A stretch of 64,000 bases of DNA, taken from Pelomonas paludis. Its GTDB lineage: Bacteria > Pseudomonadota > Gammaproteobacteria > Burkholderiales > Burkholderiaceae_C. The translations under genes were made by a program, and so were the position numbers. This document shows positions 1 to 8,835 of this stretch, piece by piece. The stretch is from the NCBI RefSeq assembly GCF_039872745.1, contig NZ_JBDPZD010000003.1:516641-580640 (forward strand). The letters are read 5' to 3'. Position 1 is the first letter of the stretch, and each line of letters starts with the position of its first letter. The notes under the pieces were generated by a model. The model saw only the letters and a program-made list of their open reading frames with translations, did no database searches and was not told where the DNA came from.

Positions 1-2
1 GG

Positions 3-806
3 TGGGCGGGCGACAACTTCACCCCAGGCACCGGTAACTGCAGCACCCACTATTTTTCGGGTGCAGGCAGTGCTTCTGGCAGCGCCAGCTACAGCGGGGC
101 GCCCATCACCAACCAGTCCGCCGGCACGGCCAAGATGGGTTGGGTGCAGATGAGCGCGGAGAACCATTCGCTGGCGGCTAGCTCGTTCGCGCTGGGGGCG
201 GTCAATGGCGGCTACTCAGACACCCTGACGGTTCAGCTGGCGGGGCACGCCGGTGAGTCCGCCAACCTGTTGATCAAGGTTCAGGTCTCGGCGTCGATGT
301 GGGCCAAGGGCGTGGCAGGCGCGGCGGGCGTCGAAGTGGTGCCCTATCTGAACAAGGGTTTGATCTTGGCCATTCAACCCGGCTATGACGACGGCAGCTC
401 CAACCATCTCTGGAGCACCGACCGCCAGGTTGCGGCCTGGGGGGTTGGCACCGACTATTTCAACCTCAATGCGAGCCTGAACCTCAACGAGGTGGTCACC
501 TTCAGCGTGCCGGTGGTGATTGGCCAGAGCATGGAGCTGGGGCTGTACTCCTTTGCCTTGGGTGGGCAACGCGCCTCGGGGGGCTATGGCTACCCCAGCG
601 AGACGGCCGAGGGCGGTGTCAGCATGACGAGCTTCATCGCCGGCGCCAGCTTGATGCTCGGCGGCGTGGTGCAGCCCGCCTTCACGGTCACTTCGGGTTC
701 TGGGCTCGACTGGTCGGCAGCCGCCGTGCCAGAGCCGCAGAGCTGGGTGCTGATGGGGCTTGGCTTGGTTGGCCTGATTGCGGCCCGGCGGCGCGCTGCC
801 ATTTAG
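3..806 (+). CDS. PEP-CTERM sorting domain protein, 5' end outside window
   Basis: The frame is open to the left edge, so the N-terminus and signal peptide are missing; the first internal ATG is at 135. The visible part is a Gly/Ser/Ala-rich, beta-type sequence with no enzyme motif I recognise. The C-terminus is a typical PEP-CTERM tag: the motif VPEP, a hydrophobic helix (about 17 residues, Gly/Leu rich) and a terminal Arg cluster (AARRRAAI). Proteins with this tag are exported, cleaved and anchored or released by an exosortase, often in exopolysaccharide-producing Gram-negatives. No exosortase gene lies in this window. Role unknown; probably a secreted surface or matrix protein. Confidence 0.85.
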   Translation, partial: WAGDNFTPGTGNCSTHYFSGAGSASGSASYSGAPITNQSAGTAKMGWVQMSAENHSLAASSFALGAVNGGYSDTLTVQLAGHAGESANLLIKVQVSASMWAKGVAGAAGVEVVPYLNKGLILAIQPGYDDGSSNHLWSTDRQVAAWGVGTDYFNLNASLNLNEVVTFSVPVVIGQSMELGLYSFALGGQRASGGYGYPSETAEGGVSMTSFIAGASLMLGGVVQPAFTVTSGSGLDWSAAAVPEPQSWVLMGLGLVGLIAARRRAAI

Positions 807-840
807 CAGCGCCGGCCCGCCTGCGGCGACACTCGCGGGC

Positions 841-1698
841 ATGAAGCGAACCGACTTCCGATTCACCGAGCCCCTGCGCGTGCGCTGGGCCGAGGTTGAT
901 GCCCAGGGCATCGTCTTCAATGCCCACTACCTGAGCTATGTGGACACCGCCATGAGCGGCTACTGGCGCGCGCTGGCCTTGCCCTATGCGGCCACCATGC
1001 AGCAGCTGGGGGGCGACCTGTTTGTGCGGCATGCGGCGCTGGACTACCGGGCGCCGGCCCGCAATGACGACCGGCTCGACGTGGGCCTGAAGGTGCGCGA
1101 GTTTGGACGCAGCTCGATGAAGGTGGATGCCGCCATCTACCGGGGCGACGAGTTGCTGGTGCTGGCCGACATGGTCTATGTGTTTGCCACGCCCGACGGC
1201 GCCGAGGCGCAGCCCGTGCCCGACGCGCTGCGCCGGGTGGTGCAGGCCTTTGAGGCCGGCCAGCCGGTGGTGGATGTGGCGGTGGGCGACTGGGCCGACC
1301 TGGGCGAGGCGGCCGGCGCCATCCGGCGCGAGGTGTTCATCGAGGAGCAGCGCATCCCCGCCGAGCTGGAATGGGACGAGGCCGATGCCCACTGCCTGCA
1401 CGCCGTGGCGCGCAATGGCTTTGGCCTGCCGCTGGCCACGGGCCGGCTGCTGGAGCACGTGCCCGGCGTGGCCAAGGTGGGCCGCATGGCGGTGCTGCGC
1501 CCCATGCGCGGCAGCCGCGTGGGCCGCATGGTGCTGGAGGCCCTGCTGCTGGAAGCCCAGCGCCTGGGCTACCGCGAGGTGCTGCTGCACGCGCAGATCA
1601 CGGCCGAGGGCTTCTACCGCCGGGCTGGGTTTGCGCCGCGCGGCGAGCGCTTTGACGAGGCCGGCATTGAGCACATTGAGATGGTCCGCGGGCTCTGA
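841..1698 (+). CDS. Fusion: YbgC/FadM-type acyl-CoA thioesterase + GNAT acetyltransferase
   Basis: A 285-residue protein starting at the ATG at 841, 34 bp after the previous stop; the frame is open further upstream but the 4HBT domain begins right here (RWAEVDAQGIVFNAHYLSY). Residues about 1-130 are a hotdog-fold thioesterase with the family pattern D-x-x-G-x-V-F-x-x-x-Y. Residues about 140-285 are a GNAT domain resembling ElaA (REVFIEEQRIPAELEWD, then GRLLE, KVGRMAVL and GFYRRAGF-like motifs). The first half should hydrolyse acyl-CoA thioesters; the second should transfer an acetyl group to an unknown amine. No clear ribosome binding site is visible. Substrates are unknown. Confidence 0.85.
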   Translation: MKRTDFRFTEPLRVRWAEVDAQGIVFNAHYLSYVDTAMSGYWRALALPYAATMQQLGGDLFVRHAALDYRAPARNDDRLDVGLKVREFGRSSMKVDAAIYRGDELLVLADMVYVFATPDGAEAQPVPDALRRVVQAFEAGQPVVDVAVGDWADLGEAAGAIRREVFIEEQRIPAELEWDEADAHCLHAVARNGFGLPLATGRLLEHVPGVAKVGRMAVLRPMRGSRVGRMVLEALLLEAQRLGYREVLLHAQITAEGFYRRAGFAPRGERFDEAGIEHIEMVRGL

Positions 1699-1716
1699 GC
1701 CCGTTCAGAGCGGCGA

Positions 1717-4700
1717 TCAGAGCGGCGCGGACACGGTGTCCCGCGCGGCGGGCTGTGGCCCCCAGAGCCGCACCAGCAAGGAGATCAATTCCTGCGCGCG
1801 GATGGGCTTGCCCAGGTGGCCGTTCATGCCGGCCTCCAGGCAGGCGTTCACATCCTCAGACAGCACATTGGCGCTGAGCGCAAACACCGGCACCTCGGCG
1901 TAGCCCGGCAGTTCGCGCATCCGGCGCGTGGCCTCCAGGCCGTCGATGCCGGGCAGTTGGATGTCCATCAGCACCAGGTCGAACGTGGTGCCGGCTGCCT
2001 GCTCCAGCGCCTCGTGGCCGTCGGCAGCGGTGAGAGGCTGCACGCCGGTGAGCACATGGAAGAGCTCCACCGCGACGATGCGGTTGACCTCGTCGTCCTC
2101 CACCAGCAGCACGCGGCGCTCGCGGCACAGCGCGTGCAGTTCTTCGGCGTGGGCTTCGTCCAGGTCGCCGAGGCCGCTGGGCACCTGGGCGTCCTGGTCG
2201 GTCAGGCCCACCTGCACGTTGCACCAGAAGGTGCTGCCATGCCCCGGGCTGCTGCGTGCCCCGCATTCGCCGTTCATGGCGCGCGCCAGTTGCCGGCTGA
2301 TGGCCAGCCCCAGCCCCACGCCGCTGAAGCGCCGCGAGTGCCCTTGCTCCACCTGATGGAAGGGCGCAAAGAGCGAGGGCAGCAGGGCCGGGTCGATGCC
2401 GATGCCGGTGTCAGTGACCTCGAAGTGCAGCACCAGGCGCTCGCCCGAGGCCTGGAAGCAGGACACGCCCAGCGCCACCGCGCCCGAGGGCGTGTACTTG
2501 ACCGCGTTGGTCAGGAAGTTGACCAGGATCTGCTCGATGCGCCGCGCATCGCCCACCAGCACGGCAGGCACGGTCTCGGCGATCTTGCTGGACAGGGCCA
2601 GCGCCTTGACCTTGGCCCGGTCGGCCACCATCTCCAGGGCCTGCTCCACCAAGGTGCCCACCTTGAAGGGCGCCGGGTGGATGGCCATGCGGCCGGCCTC
2701 CATCTTGGACAGGTCGAGGATGTCGTCAATGATGGCCAGCAGGTGGGTCGAGGCCTCCTCGATGCGGTTGAGCCGGTCCAGCTGCCGGGCGGAAGGCGCT
2801 TCCAGCATCAGCAACTGCACCATGCCCAGCACCGCGTTCAGCGGTGTGCGGATCTCGTGGCTCATCTGCGCAAGGAAGGCGCTGCGCGCTTGCAAGGCAG
2901 CGTCGGTGCGCCGCTGGTGCTCGGCCTCCACATTGCCCGGCCGCAAGTACACGACCGAACCGGGCCGCCCGGCCACGGTGATGCCGGCCAGCTCGATGTC
3001 GACGTACACGATGGAGCCGTCGGCCCGCCGCAGCGGGAAGCGTGCGGCCGAGCCCATAGGCCGGCGCTCGGACGTGAGCGCAAAGCCCTGGCGCAACGCG
3101 GCGTGGCGGCCGCGCATCTCCTCGGGCACCAGGTCCTCGACGCTCATGGTGCGCAGCGCGGTGGCGTCGTACTGGGTGATGGTCTCGGCCGCCGGGTTGC
3201 AGTTGACGATGCGCCCATCAGGCCCCACCACCAGCTTGGCCAGCGGGCTGGCCCGGAAGACCTCCTCGATCAGCAGGCGCTGCTCCTGGATGCGGGTGAT
3301 GTCCGTCACCGTGGCCAGGAAGCCCTCGACCTGCCCATCCACCACATGGGGCGCGTACTCGGCCAGCACATACCCCACGGCACCATCGGGCCGCACCAGC
3401 CGGCGCTCAAAGCGCTGGGGCTCGCCGGCCAGGGCGCGTTCGATGTAGGGCTGGTTCAGCTTGTAGAGCTCGGGGCCCATCAGCTCGGCCAGCGTGGCGC
3501 CCTGCATGCGCTCGTGAGAGCGGCCAAACCAGGCCAGGTAGTGGCGGTTGGCAAAGCGGTTGCGCTGGTGCTTGTCCCAGTAGCCCACCATGCCGTTGAT
3601 GTTGTCGGCCACCATGCGCACAAAGGCGTCGCGGGCCTCCAGCCCCAGCTGCAGCTCCACGGCGTCGTGCGCGTCGGTGCAGGCGCCAAACCATTTGGTC
3701 ACGCGGCCGGTTTCGTCGCGCGTGGCGGTGGCGCGCACGTCGAACCAGCGGTAGGCACCATCGGCCCGGCGCAGCCGGTAGCGGGTGCGGAAGGGGCCGC
3801 GGTGCGTCACGGCGTCGGCCCAGCGCTCCACGGTCGCGGCGCGGTCGTCGGGGTGGACGTGCTCCAGCCAGCCCTGGGCCAACTGGCCGCTCTGCTCGAC
3901 CCCGGTGTAGGCCACCCACTGCGGACTCAGGAAGTCACAGGCGCCCGTGCTGTCGCAGGTCCAGAGCAGGTTGGGGACGGAGGCAATGATGGCGTCCAGC
4001 TGCGACTTGCGCTGCAGCTCGAAGGCCCGGGCCTTGAGTTCGAGCTGGGTGGTGATGTCGAGGTAGGTCAGCACCAGGCCGTCGGGCTGGCCGTCGCCCG
4101 CCCGGTAGACGGAGGCGCGGCGCTGCAGCGTTCGCCCGCCCGAGGTGGCCACCTCGGCCAGCAGGGCCTCGCTGCCGCCTTGCACGCGTGCCAGGTTGTC
4201 AAAGAGCTGGGGGTCGGCGTCCAGCGGCACCAGGTCCTTCAGGTCTCGCCCCAGGTCTAGTGGCCGCAGCGGGAAGATGGCCACTGCCGGCGGCGTGAAC
4301 AGGCGGATGCGGCGCTCGGCGTCGAGGAAGATGATGGCCACGTCGGCCGTGCGCATCAGGTTGTTCAGGTTGTTCGTGGTCTCGCGCAGCTCGGCAATCT
4401 TCAGCTCGTGCTCGGCGTGCATCGAGTACAGCTCTTCGTTCAGCGCCTGCAGTTCCTCATTGGCGGTTTGCAGCTCCTCGTTGCCAGCCTGCAGTTCTTC
4501 ATTGCCGGCTTGCAGCTGCTCGTTGGCACCCTCCAGCTCTTCGATGGTCAGGCGCAACTGGTCGCGCGTGCGCTGCAGTTCGGCCTCCAGCTCGGCAATG
4601 TGGCGGGCGGTCGCGCTTTCGGGGTCCAGCACGCTCACGCGCGGGGCGTTCGGTGACGGTGCGGCCTGTGGCTCCAGGCGTACCAGATAGCAGGTCTGCG

Positions 4701-6564
4701 GCAGGCGAGAGTCGGCCAAGCGGTCCACCTCGATGCGCAGCAACTGGTCGGGCCGCTGGGGGTCGTGGATCGCATCGCCCAGGCGCACCGTGCCGTCGCT
4801 GTGCGCCGCGCGCCGCAGCGCCAGCGAGATGGCCGTGCGCAGCGGGCCGCTCAGCAGGTTCTGCAGCGTCGGGCTGAAGCTGCCGGCCACCGGCGCCAGC
4901 AGGCGGCCGGCGTCGCCAAACACATAGAGCAGCTCCTCGCTCTGGTTGACCAGGAAGCCACAGGCCACAAAGCGCTTGAGCATCAGCTCGTAGAGCCGCA
5001 GCTGGGCCTTGGCGTCTTGCGCGCCCGGGGGCGGCACGCTGGAGACGCGCTGCGACGAGAACTGTGGCCGCATATGCGGCGGCAGCGGCGTGCCCGGTCG
5101 CTTGCGGTGCAGGTGCGAGGCTTCGTCGAGGCACTCAAAGACCGCGTCGTCCCGGGCCGGCGACTCACTGCGCCCCAGGAAGAGCGCGCCCCCGTCGCGC
5201 AGCGCAATGAAGAAGCTGCCCAGCACGCGGGACTGCGCGGCCGGCTTCAGGTAGATCAACAGGTTGCGGCAGACCACCAGGTGCATGCGCGGGAAGGCGG
5301 CGTCCCGCAGCGCGTTGTGGGCCGTGAAAACGAGGCTGCGCCGCAGCTCGTCCGACACGCGGTGCAGGCCCGAGGCCTGCGGCACAAAGTACTTGGCGCG
5401 CCAGGCAGGCGGCAGGCCAGAGAGCGCGTCGTCGTCATACAGGCCGGCAGCGGCGCGGTGCACCGAGCGGGGGTGCAGGTCGGTGGCGTGCAGGCGCAGG
5501 CGCGGCGCGAGGCCTGCCGCTTCAAAGGCCTCGTGCGCCAGCATCGCCACGCTGTAGGCCTCTTCGCCGGTGGAGCAGCCGCAGCACCAGACACGGTATT
5601 CATCCCCCGGCGGCAGCTCGCGCACTGCGGGCTCGATGACGAGGTGGCGCAGCGCCTCAAAGGCCTCCGCATCGCGCAAGAAGCCGGTCACTCCGATCAG
5701 CAGGTCGCTGATCAGCGCATCGGCCCGGGCCGGGTCGGCACGCACGCGCTGCGCCAGGTCCTGGGGCGAGAGCTCGGCGCCTTCCAGCTGCTTCCAGCGC
5801 TCGAAGCGCCGCAGCAGCGTGGCCTCCTTGTAGGCGGCAAAGTCCACGTCGAACACCTCGCGCAGCGCGTCCAGCAGCGGCGCATAGGCCTGCATGGCGC
5901 CGGGGTCCACGGCGTCCTCGGTGTCTGGCTGGTGGCGGGCCAGTACCTCGGCCAGCGGCAGGCGCTGCCAGTCCTGCAGCACCAGGCCCATGCGCTGCGG
6001 CTCCAGCGCCAGGTGGGCGTGGCCGGCGCCCAGCGCCGCGTGGGGCATGCTGGCAAAGCGCGCGCTGGCCGGGCTCTGCGCCAGCACCAAGCCGCCTTGT
6101 GCCGCTACCTGGCCCGCGCCCCGGCAGCCGTCCTGCCCGCTGCCCGAGAGCACAACGGCCGCCGCCATCTGCTGCCAGCCGGCCAGCGACTCGAACACGT
6201 CGTCGATGTTGTGCCGCACGGGCTCGCGGCGGCTCATGGGCGTCACAACGATGCGGTGGCCCGTGATGCTGGCCGTCAGGCCCGGCGCCAGCACGTGCAC
6301 GGTGTCGGCCCGCAGGGATTGGGACTCGTGCAGCGTGACGACGGGCAGCTCGGTCCAGCGCGAGACGATCTCGGCCAGCTCGCTCTTGAAGTCGGCCGCC
6401 AGGTGCAGCACCAGCACATAGGCCTCGCCGCTGCTCGGGCCCAGTCCCCGAAAGAACTCGTGCAGGGCCTCAATGCCACCCGCAGACGCGCCCACGGCCA
6501 CCACGCGCACCGGCCGGTGCAGGGCCGCTGCGGCCGCTTGCTGTCTTGGGCTCCCTAGCGCCAT
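1717..6564 (-). CDS. CheB-CheR-PAS-histidine kinase-receiver hybrid sensor
   Basis: One 1,615-residue polypeptide. Residues 1-200 are a CheB methylesterase domain with the expected triad: S27 in GASAGG, H54, D145 in SGSGQDG. About 225-490 is a CheR methyltransferase with the SAM motif GCSTGEEAYS. A coiled coil with repeated NEELQ heptads follows (about 645-715), then several PAS domains. A HisKA/HATPase kinase has H1236 in MSHEIRTPLN and G-box GVGLGLAISR. A C-terminal receiver domain (from about 1484) has D1534 in LMDIQLP and a conserved GKPI lysine. It likely couples a sensory input to phosphorelay and perhaps receptor methylation. No chemotaxis gene adjoins it, so its target is unknown. The ATG at 6564 is the first start before the CheB fold. 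Confidence 0.92.
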   Translation of the reverse strand: MALGSPRQQAAAAALHRPVRVVAVGASAGGIEALHEFFRGLGPSSGEAYVLVLHLAADFKSELAEIVSRWTELPVVTLHESQSLRADTVHVLAPGLTASITGHRIVVTPMSRREPVRHNIDDVFESLAGWQQMAAAVVLSGSGQDGCRGAGQVAAQGGLVLAQSPASARFASMPHAALGAGHAHLALEPQRMGLVLQDWQRLPLAEVLARHQPDTEDAVDPGAMQAYAPLLDALREVFDVDFAAYKEATLLRRFERWKQLEGAELSPQDLAQRVRADPARADALISDLLIGVTGFLRDAEAFEALRHLVIEPAVRELPPGDEYRVWCCGCSTGEEAYSVAMLAHEAFEAAGLAPRLRLHATDLHPRSVHRAAAGLYDDDALSGLPPAWRAKYFVPQASGLHRVSDELRRSLVFTAHNALRDAAFPRMHLVVCRNLLIYLKPAAQSRVLGSFFIALRDGGALFLGRSESPARDDAVFECLDEASHLHRKRPGTPLPPHMRPQFSSQRVSSVPPPGAQDAKAQLRLYELMLKRFVACGFLVNQSEELLYVFGDAGRLLAPVAGSFSPTLQNLLSGPLRTAISLALRRAAHSDGTVRLGDAIHDPQRPDQLLRIEVDRLADSRLPQTCYLVRLEPQAAPSPNAPRVSVLDPESATARHIAELEAELQRTRDQLRLTIEELEGANEQLQAGNEELQAGNEELQTANEELQALNEELYSMHAEHELKIAELRETTNNLNNLMRTADVAIIFLDAERRIRLFTPPAVAIFPLRPLDLGRDLKDLVPLDADPQLFDNLARVQGGSEALLAEVATSGGRTLQRRASVYRAGDGQPDGLVLTYLDITTQLELKARAFELQRKSQLDAIIASVPNLLWTCDSTGACDFLSPQWVAYTGVEQSGQLAQGWLEHVHPDDRAATVERWADAVTHRGPFRTRYRLRRADGAYRWFDVRATATRDETGRVTKWFGACTDAHDAVELQLGLEARDAFVRMVADNINGMVGYWDKHQRNRFANRHYLAWFGRSHERMQGATLAELMGPELYKLNQPYIERALAGEPQRFERRLVRPDGAVGYVLAEYAPHVVDGQVEGFLATVTDITRIQEQRLLIEEVFRASPLAKLVVGPDGRIVNCNPAAETITQYDATALRTMSVEDLVPEEMRGRHAALRQGFALTSERRPMGSAARFPLRRADGSIVYVDIELAGITVAGRPGSVVYLRPGNVEAEHQRRTDAALQARSAFLAQMSHEIRTPLNAVLGMVQLLMLEAPSARQLDRLNRIEEASTHLLAIIDDILDLSKMEAGRMAIHPAPFKVGTLVEQALEMVADRAKVKALALSSKIAETVPAVLVGDARRIEQILVNFLTNAVKYTPSGAVALGVSCFQASGERLVLHFEVTDTGIGIDPALLPSLFAPFHQVEQGHSRRFSGVGLGLAISRQLARAMNGECGARSSPGHGSTFWCNVQVGLTDQDAQVPSGLGDLDEAHAEELHALCRERRVLLVEDDEVNRIVAVELFHVLTGVQPLTAADGHEALEQAAGTTFDLVLMDIQLPGIDGLEATRRMRELPGYAEVPVFALSANVLSEDVNACLEAGMNGHLGKPIRAQELISLLVRLWGPQPAARDTVSAPL
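4408..4540 (-). repeat. Heptad repeat stretch (NEELQ-type coiled coil) inside the CheB-CheR hybrid
   Basis: The DNA contains a near-perfect 21-bp tandem repeat encoding successive NEELQ-A-x units (GNEELQA, GNEELQT, ANEELQA, LNEELYS). This linker sits between the CheR part and the first PAS domain. Such a signalling helix is common in CheB-CheR hybrid kinases, so I read it as a functional coiled coil and not an assembly artefact. Confidence 0.75.
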
Positions 6565-6719
6565 GGCGACGACCTTTCAACTGCTGAGTTCATCGGCCCC
6601 CGCTCTAGGGCGGTTGGGGCAGAAAAACCATGATAGGTCTGGGGTCCTCCACGCCAGGGGCTAAACCCCTTGGGGCAGCGCGTGAATAGAAGCTTGGCGA
6701 CAGCTTGGTTCGGGAATTC

Positions 6720-8537
6720 CTAACGTTGCAGCGCAGCGGTTCTGGTCAGCAGCCAGTCCAGGGCAGCGCCGCCCAGGTGCGGCGCCAGGCGCTCGCGCAC
6801 GGTGGCGTGGTAGCCGTCGAGCCAGTCGCGTTCTTCAAGCGTCAGCAGCTCGGGCGCGATGCAGCGGGTGTCGATGGGGCAGAGCGTCAGGGTCTCGAAG
6901 GCCAGCATCTCGCCAAAGGCGCCGTGCTCGGGCGTGTCCTGCGCCACATTGAGCACCAGGTTCTCGATGCGCACGCCCCACTGGCCGGGCCGGTAGAGGC
7001 CGGGCTCAATGGAGGTGATCATCCCGGGCTCCATGGCCATGGTGGCCTCGGGCACGGCCTTGGAGATGCTCTGCGGCCCTTCGTGCACGGCCAGGAAGTA
7101 GCCCACGCCGTGGCCCGTGCCGTGGCCGAAGTCGATGCCGGCGGCCCACAGTGGCGCGCGGGCGATGGCGTCGAGCATGGGGCCTAGGGTGCCGCGCGGG
7201 TAAACGGTGCGAGACAGCGCGATGGTGCCCTTGAGCACCCGCGTGTAGTCCTGCTGCTGCGCGCTTGAGACGCTGCCGATGGGCCAGACGCGGGTGATGT
7301 CGGTCGTGCCGCCCAGGTACTGGCCGCCGGAGTCGATCAGCAGCAGGCCATCGCCTTCGATTCTGCTGAAGTGCTCGGGTGTGGCGCGGTAATGGGGCAG
7401 GGCGCCATTGGCGTTGAAGCCGGCGATGGTCGAGAACGACAGCCCCACAAAACCCGGCCGGCGCGCGCGCGCGGCGCTTAGCTGGGTGTCGATCCACAAC
7501 TCGTCAACGGGCTGCCCGGCGGCCAGCGCTGCTTCGAACTCGGCATAGAACTCGCACATGGCCACGCCGTCCTGCACCATGGCCTCGCGCACCTTGGCGG
7601 CTTCAAGGGCGGTCTTGCGGCTCTTGGCCAGGGTGGAGGGGTTGATCTGCTCGATCACCTTGGTCGTGGCCGGCACGGCCTCGCGCAGGCCCAGGGTGCA
7701 GCGGCGCGGGTCCAGCAGCAGGCAGGCCGCCTGGGGCAGGGCGCGCAGCGCATCAGCCGCCGTGGCATAGGGCGCCAGGGTGACGCCATCGCTGGCGAGG
7801 CGGGCAGCCAGGGCCTCGTCCACCTTGCCGGCGCCCACGAAGAGCTGCACCCCTGCCGGCGCCAGCAGCAGGTGAGCGAGGAAGACGGGGTTGTAGTCCA
7901 CGTCGCTGCCACGCAGGTTGAGCAGCCAGGCGATGTCGTCCACGCTGGAGATGAAGTGATGGCTGGCACCCAGCCTTTGCATGGCGGCGCGCACGGCAGT
8001 CAGCTTGTCGGCGCGGCTCACGGCGGCATGCGGGGGCAGGTGCTCGTAGACGCGCGCCTCGGGCAGGCCGGGGCGGCCCTCCCACACTTCGGCCAGCAGG
8101 TCGAGGTCGGTGCGCAGTTGCACGCCCTTGGCTTGCAGCGCGTTGCGCAGCTGGCGCCCGTGGGCCAGGCCCAGCACCTGGCCGTCCACACACAGGCTCT
8201 GGCCACTTTGCAGCTGCTGCGCCAGCCACTCGATGTGGTGCGTGGCCGCGCCGGTCGGGATCTTGAAGAGGCTGATGCCGCTGCCCGCCAGCTCGCGCTC
8301 GGCTTGCTCCCAGTAGCGGCTGTCGGCAAACAGCACGGCCTCGGTGCGCGTCACGGCCAGGGTCGCCATCGACCCCGTGAAGCCCGAGAGCCACACCCGG
8401 CCCTGCCAGCGCTCGGGCAGGTACTCCGACAAATGCGGGTCGGCCGAGGGTACGAGCAGCGCATGCGCGCTGTGCTTGACCAGCGCCTCACGCACCAGCG
8501 AGAGACGCGACTTGATCTGATGGATGCGGGTGTCCAT
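6720..8537 (-). CDS. Xaa-Pro aminopeptidase, M24B family
   Basis: A 605-residue metallopeptidase that should remove N-terminal residues preceding proline. The start at 8537 (MDTRIHQIKSRL) is chosen because GGAG lies 6 nt upstream; an in-frame ATG at 8741 would add 68 residues unlike the family. Residues about 10-310 are the tandem creatinase-type N-domains (VPSADPHLSEYLPERW), followed by the pita-bread catalytic domain. Metal ligands are visible in LLIDSGGQYLGGTTDITR (two Asp), GHGTGHGVGYFLAVHEGP (His), TSIEPGLY (Glu) and GVRIENL (Glu). The C-terminal extension is typical of the long APP-type enzymes. Cytosolic. Confidence 0.92.
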   Translation of the reverse strand: MDTRIHQIKSRLSLVREALVKHSAHALLVPSADPHLSEYLPERWQGRVWLSGFTGSMATLAVTRTEAVLFADSRYWEQAERELAGSGISLFKIPTGAATHHIEWLAQQLQSGQSLCVDGQVLGLAHGRQLRNALQAKGVQLRTDLDLLAEVWEGRPGLPEARVYEHLPPHAAVSRADKLTAVRAAMQRLGASHHFISSVDDIAWLLNLRGSDVDYNPVFLAHLLLAPAGVQLFVGAGKVDEALAARLASDGVTLAPYATAADALRALPQAACLLLDPRRCTLGLREAVPATTKVIEQINPSTLAKSRKTALEAAKVREAMVQDGVAMCEFYAEFEAALAAGQPVDELWIDTQLSAARARRPGFVGLSFSTIAGFNANGALPHYRATPEHFSRIEGDGLLLIDSGGQYLGGTTDITRVWPIGSVSSAQQQDYTRVLKGTIALSRTVYPRGTLGPMLDAIARAPLWAAGIDFGHGTGHGVGYFLAVHEGPQSISKAVPEATMAMEPGMITSIEPGLYRPGQWGVRIENLVLNVAQDTPEHGAFGEMLAFETLTLCPIDTRCIAPELLTLEERDWLDGYHATVRERLAPHLGGAALDWLLTRTAALQR

Positions 8538-8835
8538 GCAAGCTCCAGTTATGCCGCCGATCAGCAGCCGTTGGGGCGCGACGATAGCCGCGCGGGAAGG
8601 GGGGAGTGGGCAAGATTCTAGGGACGCGGTCGACGCCGCGCCGACGAGGCAGGCAACCACCGGTAGAAACCTGGAGCGATGAATTCCTGCAGCCAATCGG
8701 GTTTGTGGAAATGCCGTTTTGGCGTGAACCAACCTGTTCAACGCGCGCTAGCATCCCCGGCCGGTGAAATCGCTTGCAAGCCGAGGCGATACCTGCCGAG
8801 CCCTACGTTGCAAACCTCTATCCAGCTCATCCCCT
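8538..8835. promoter_or_regulatory. Divergent intergenic region, pepP-like gene / GH8 gene
   Basis: About 300 bp without a supported gene. On the minus strand TAGAAT (complement of 8616-8621) could be a -10 box for the aminopeptidase. On the plus strand a perfect 10-bp palindrome GCTTGCAAGC (8772-8781) lies 55 bp before the GH8 start and could be an operator for a sugar regulator. It does not match the GGATAGCGCTATCC sites of the locus at 23-29 kb. Confidence 0.3.

Noticed and set aside
688..1674. A 328-codon minus-strand frame opposite the thioesterase-GNAT gene
   Set aside because: No domain; reverse-frame artefact of a GC-rich coding region.
1816..4260. An 814-codon open frame opposite the hybrid kinase
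   Set aside because: Its sequence mirrors the codon pattern of the kinase gene and shows no domain.
6654..6673. CCAGGGG-CTAAA-CCCCTTGG hairpin upstream of the hybrid kinase gene
   Set aside because: Short, with a bulge and no T-tract; not convincing as a terminator or riboswitch.
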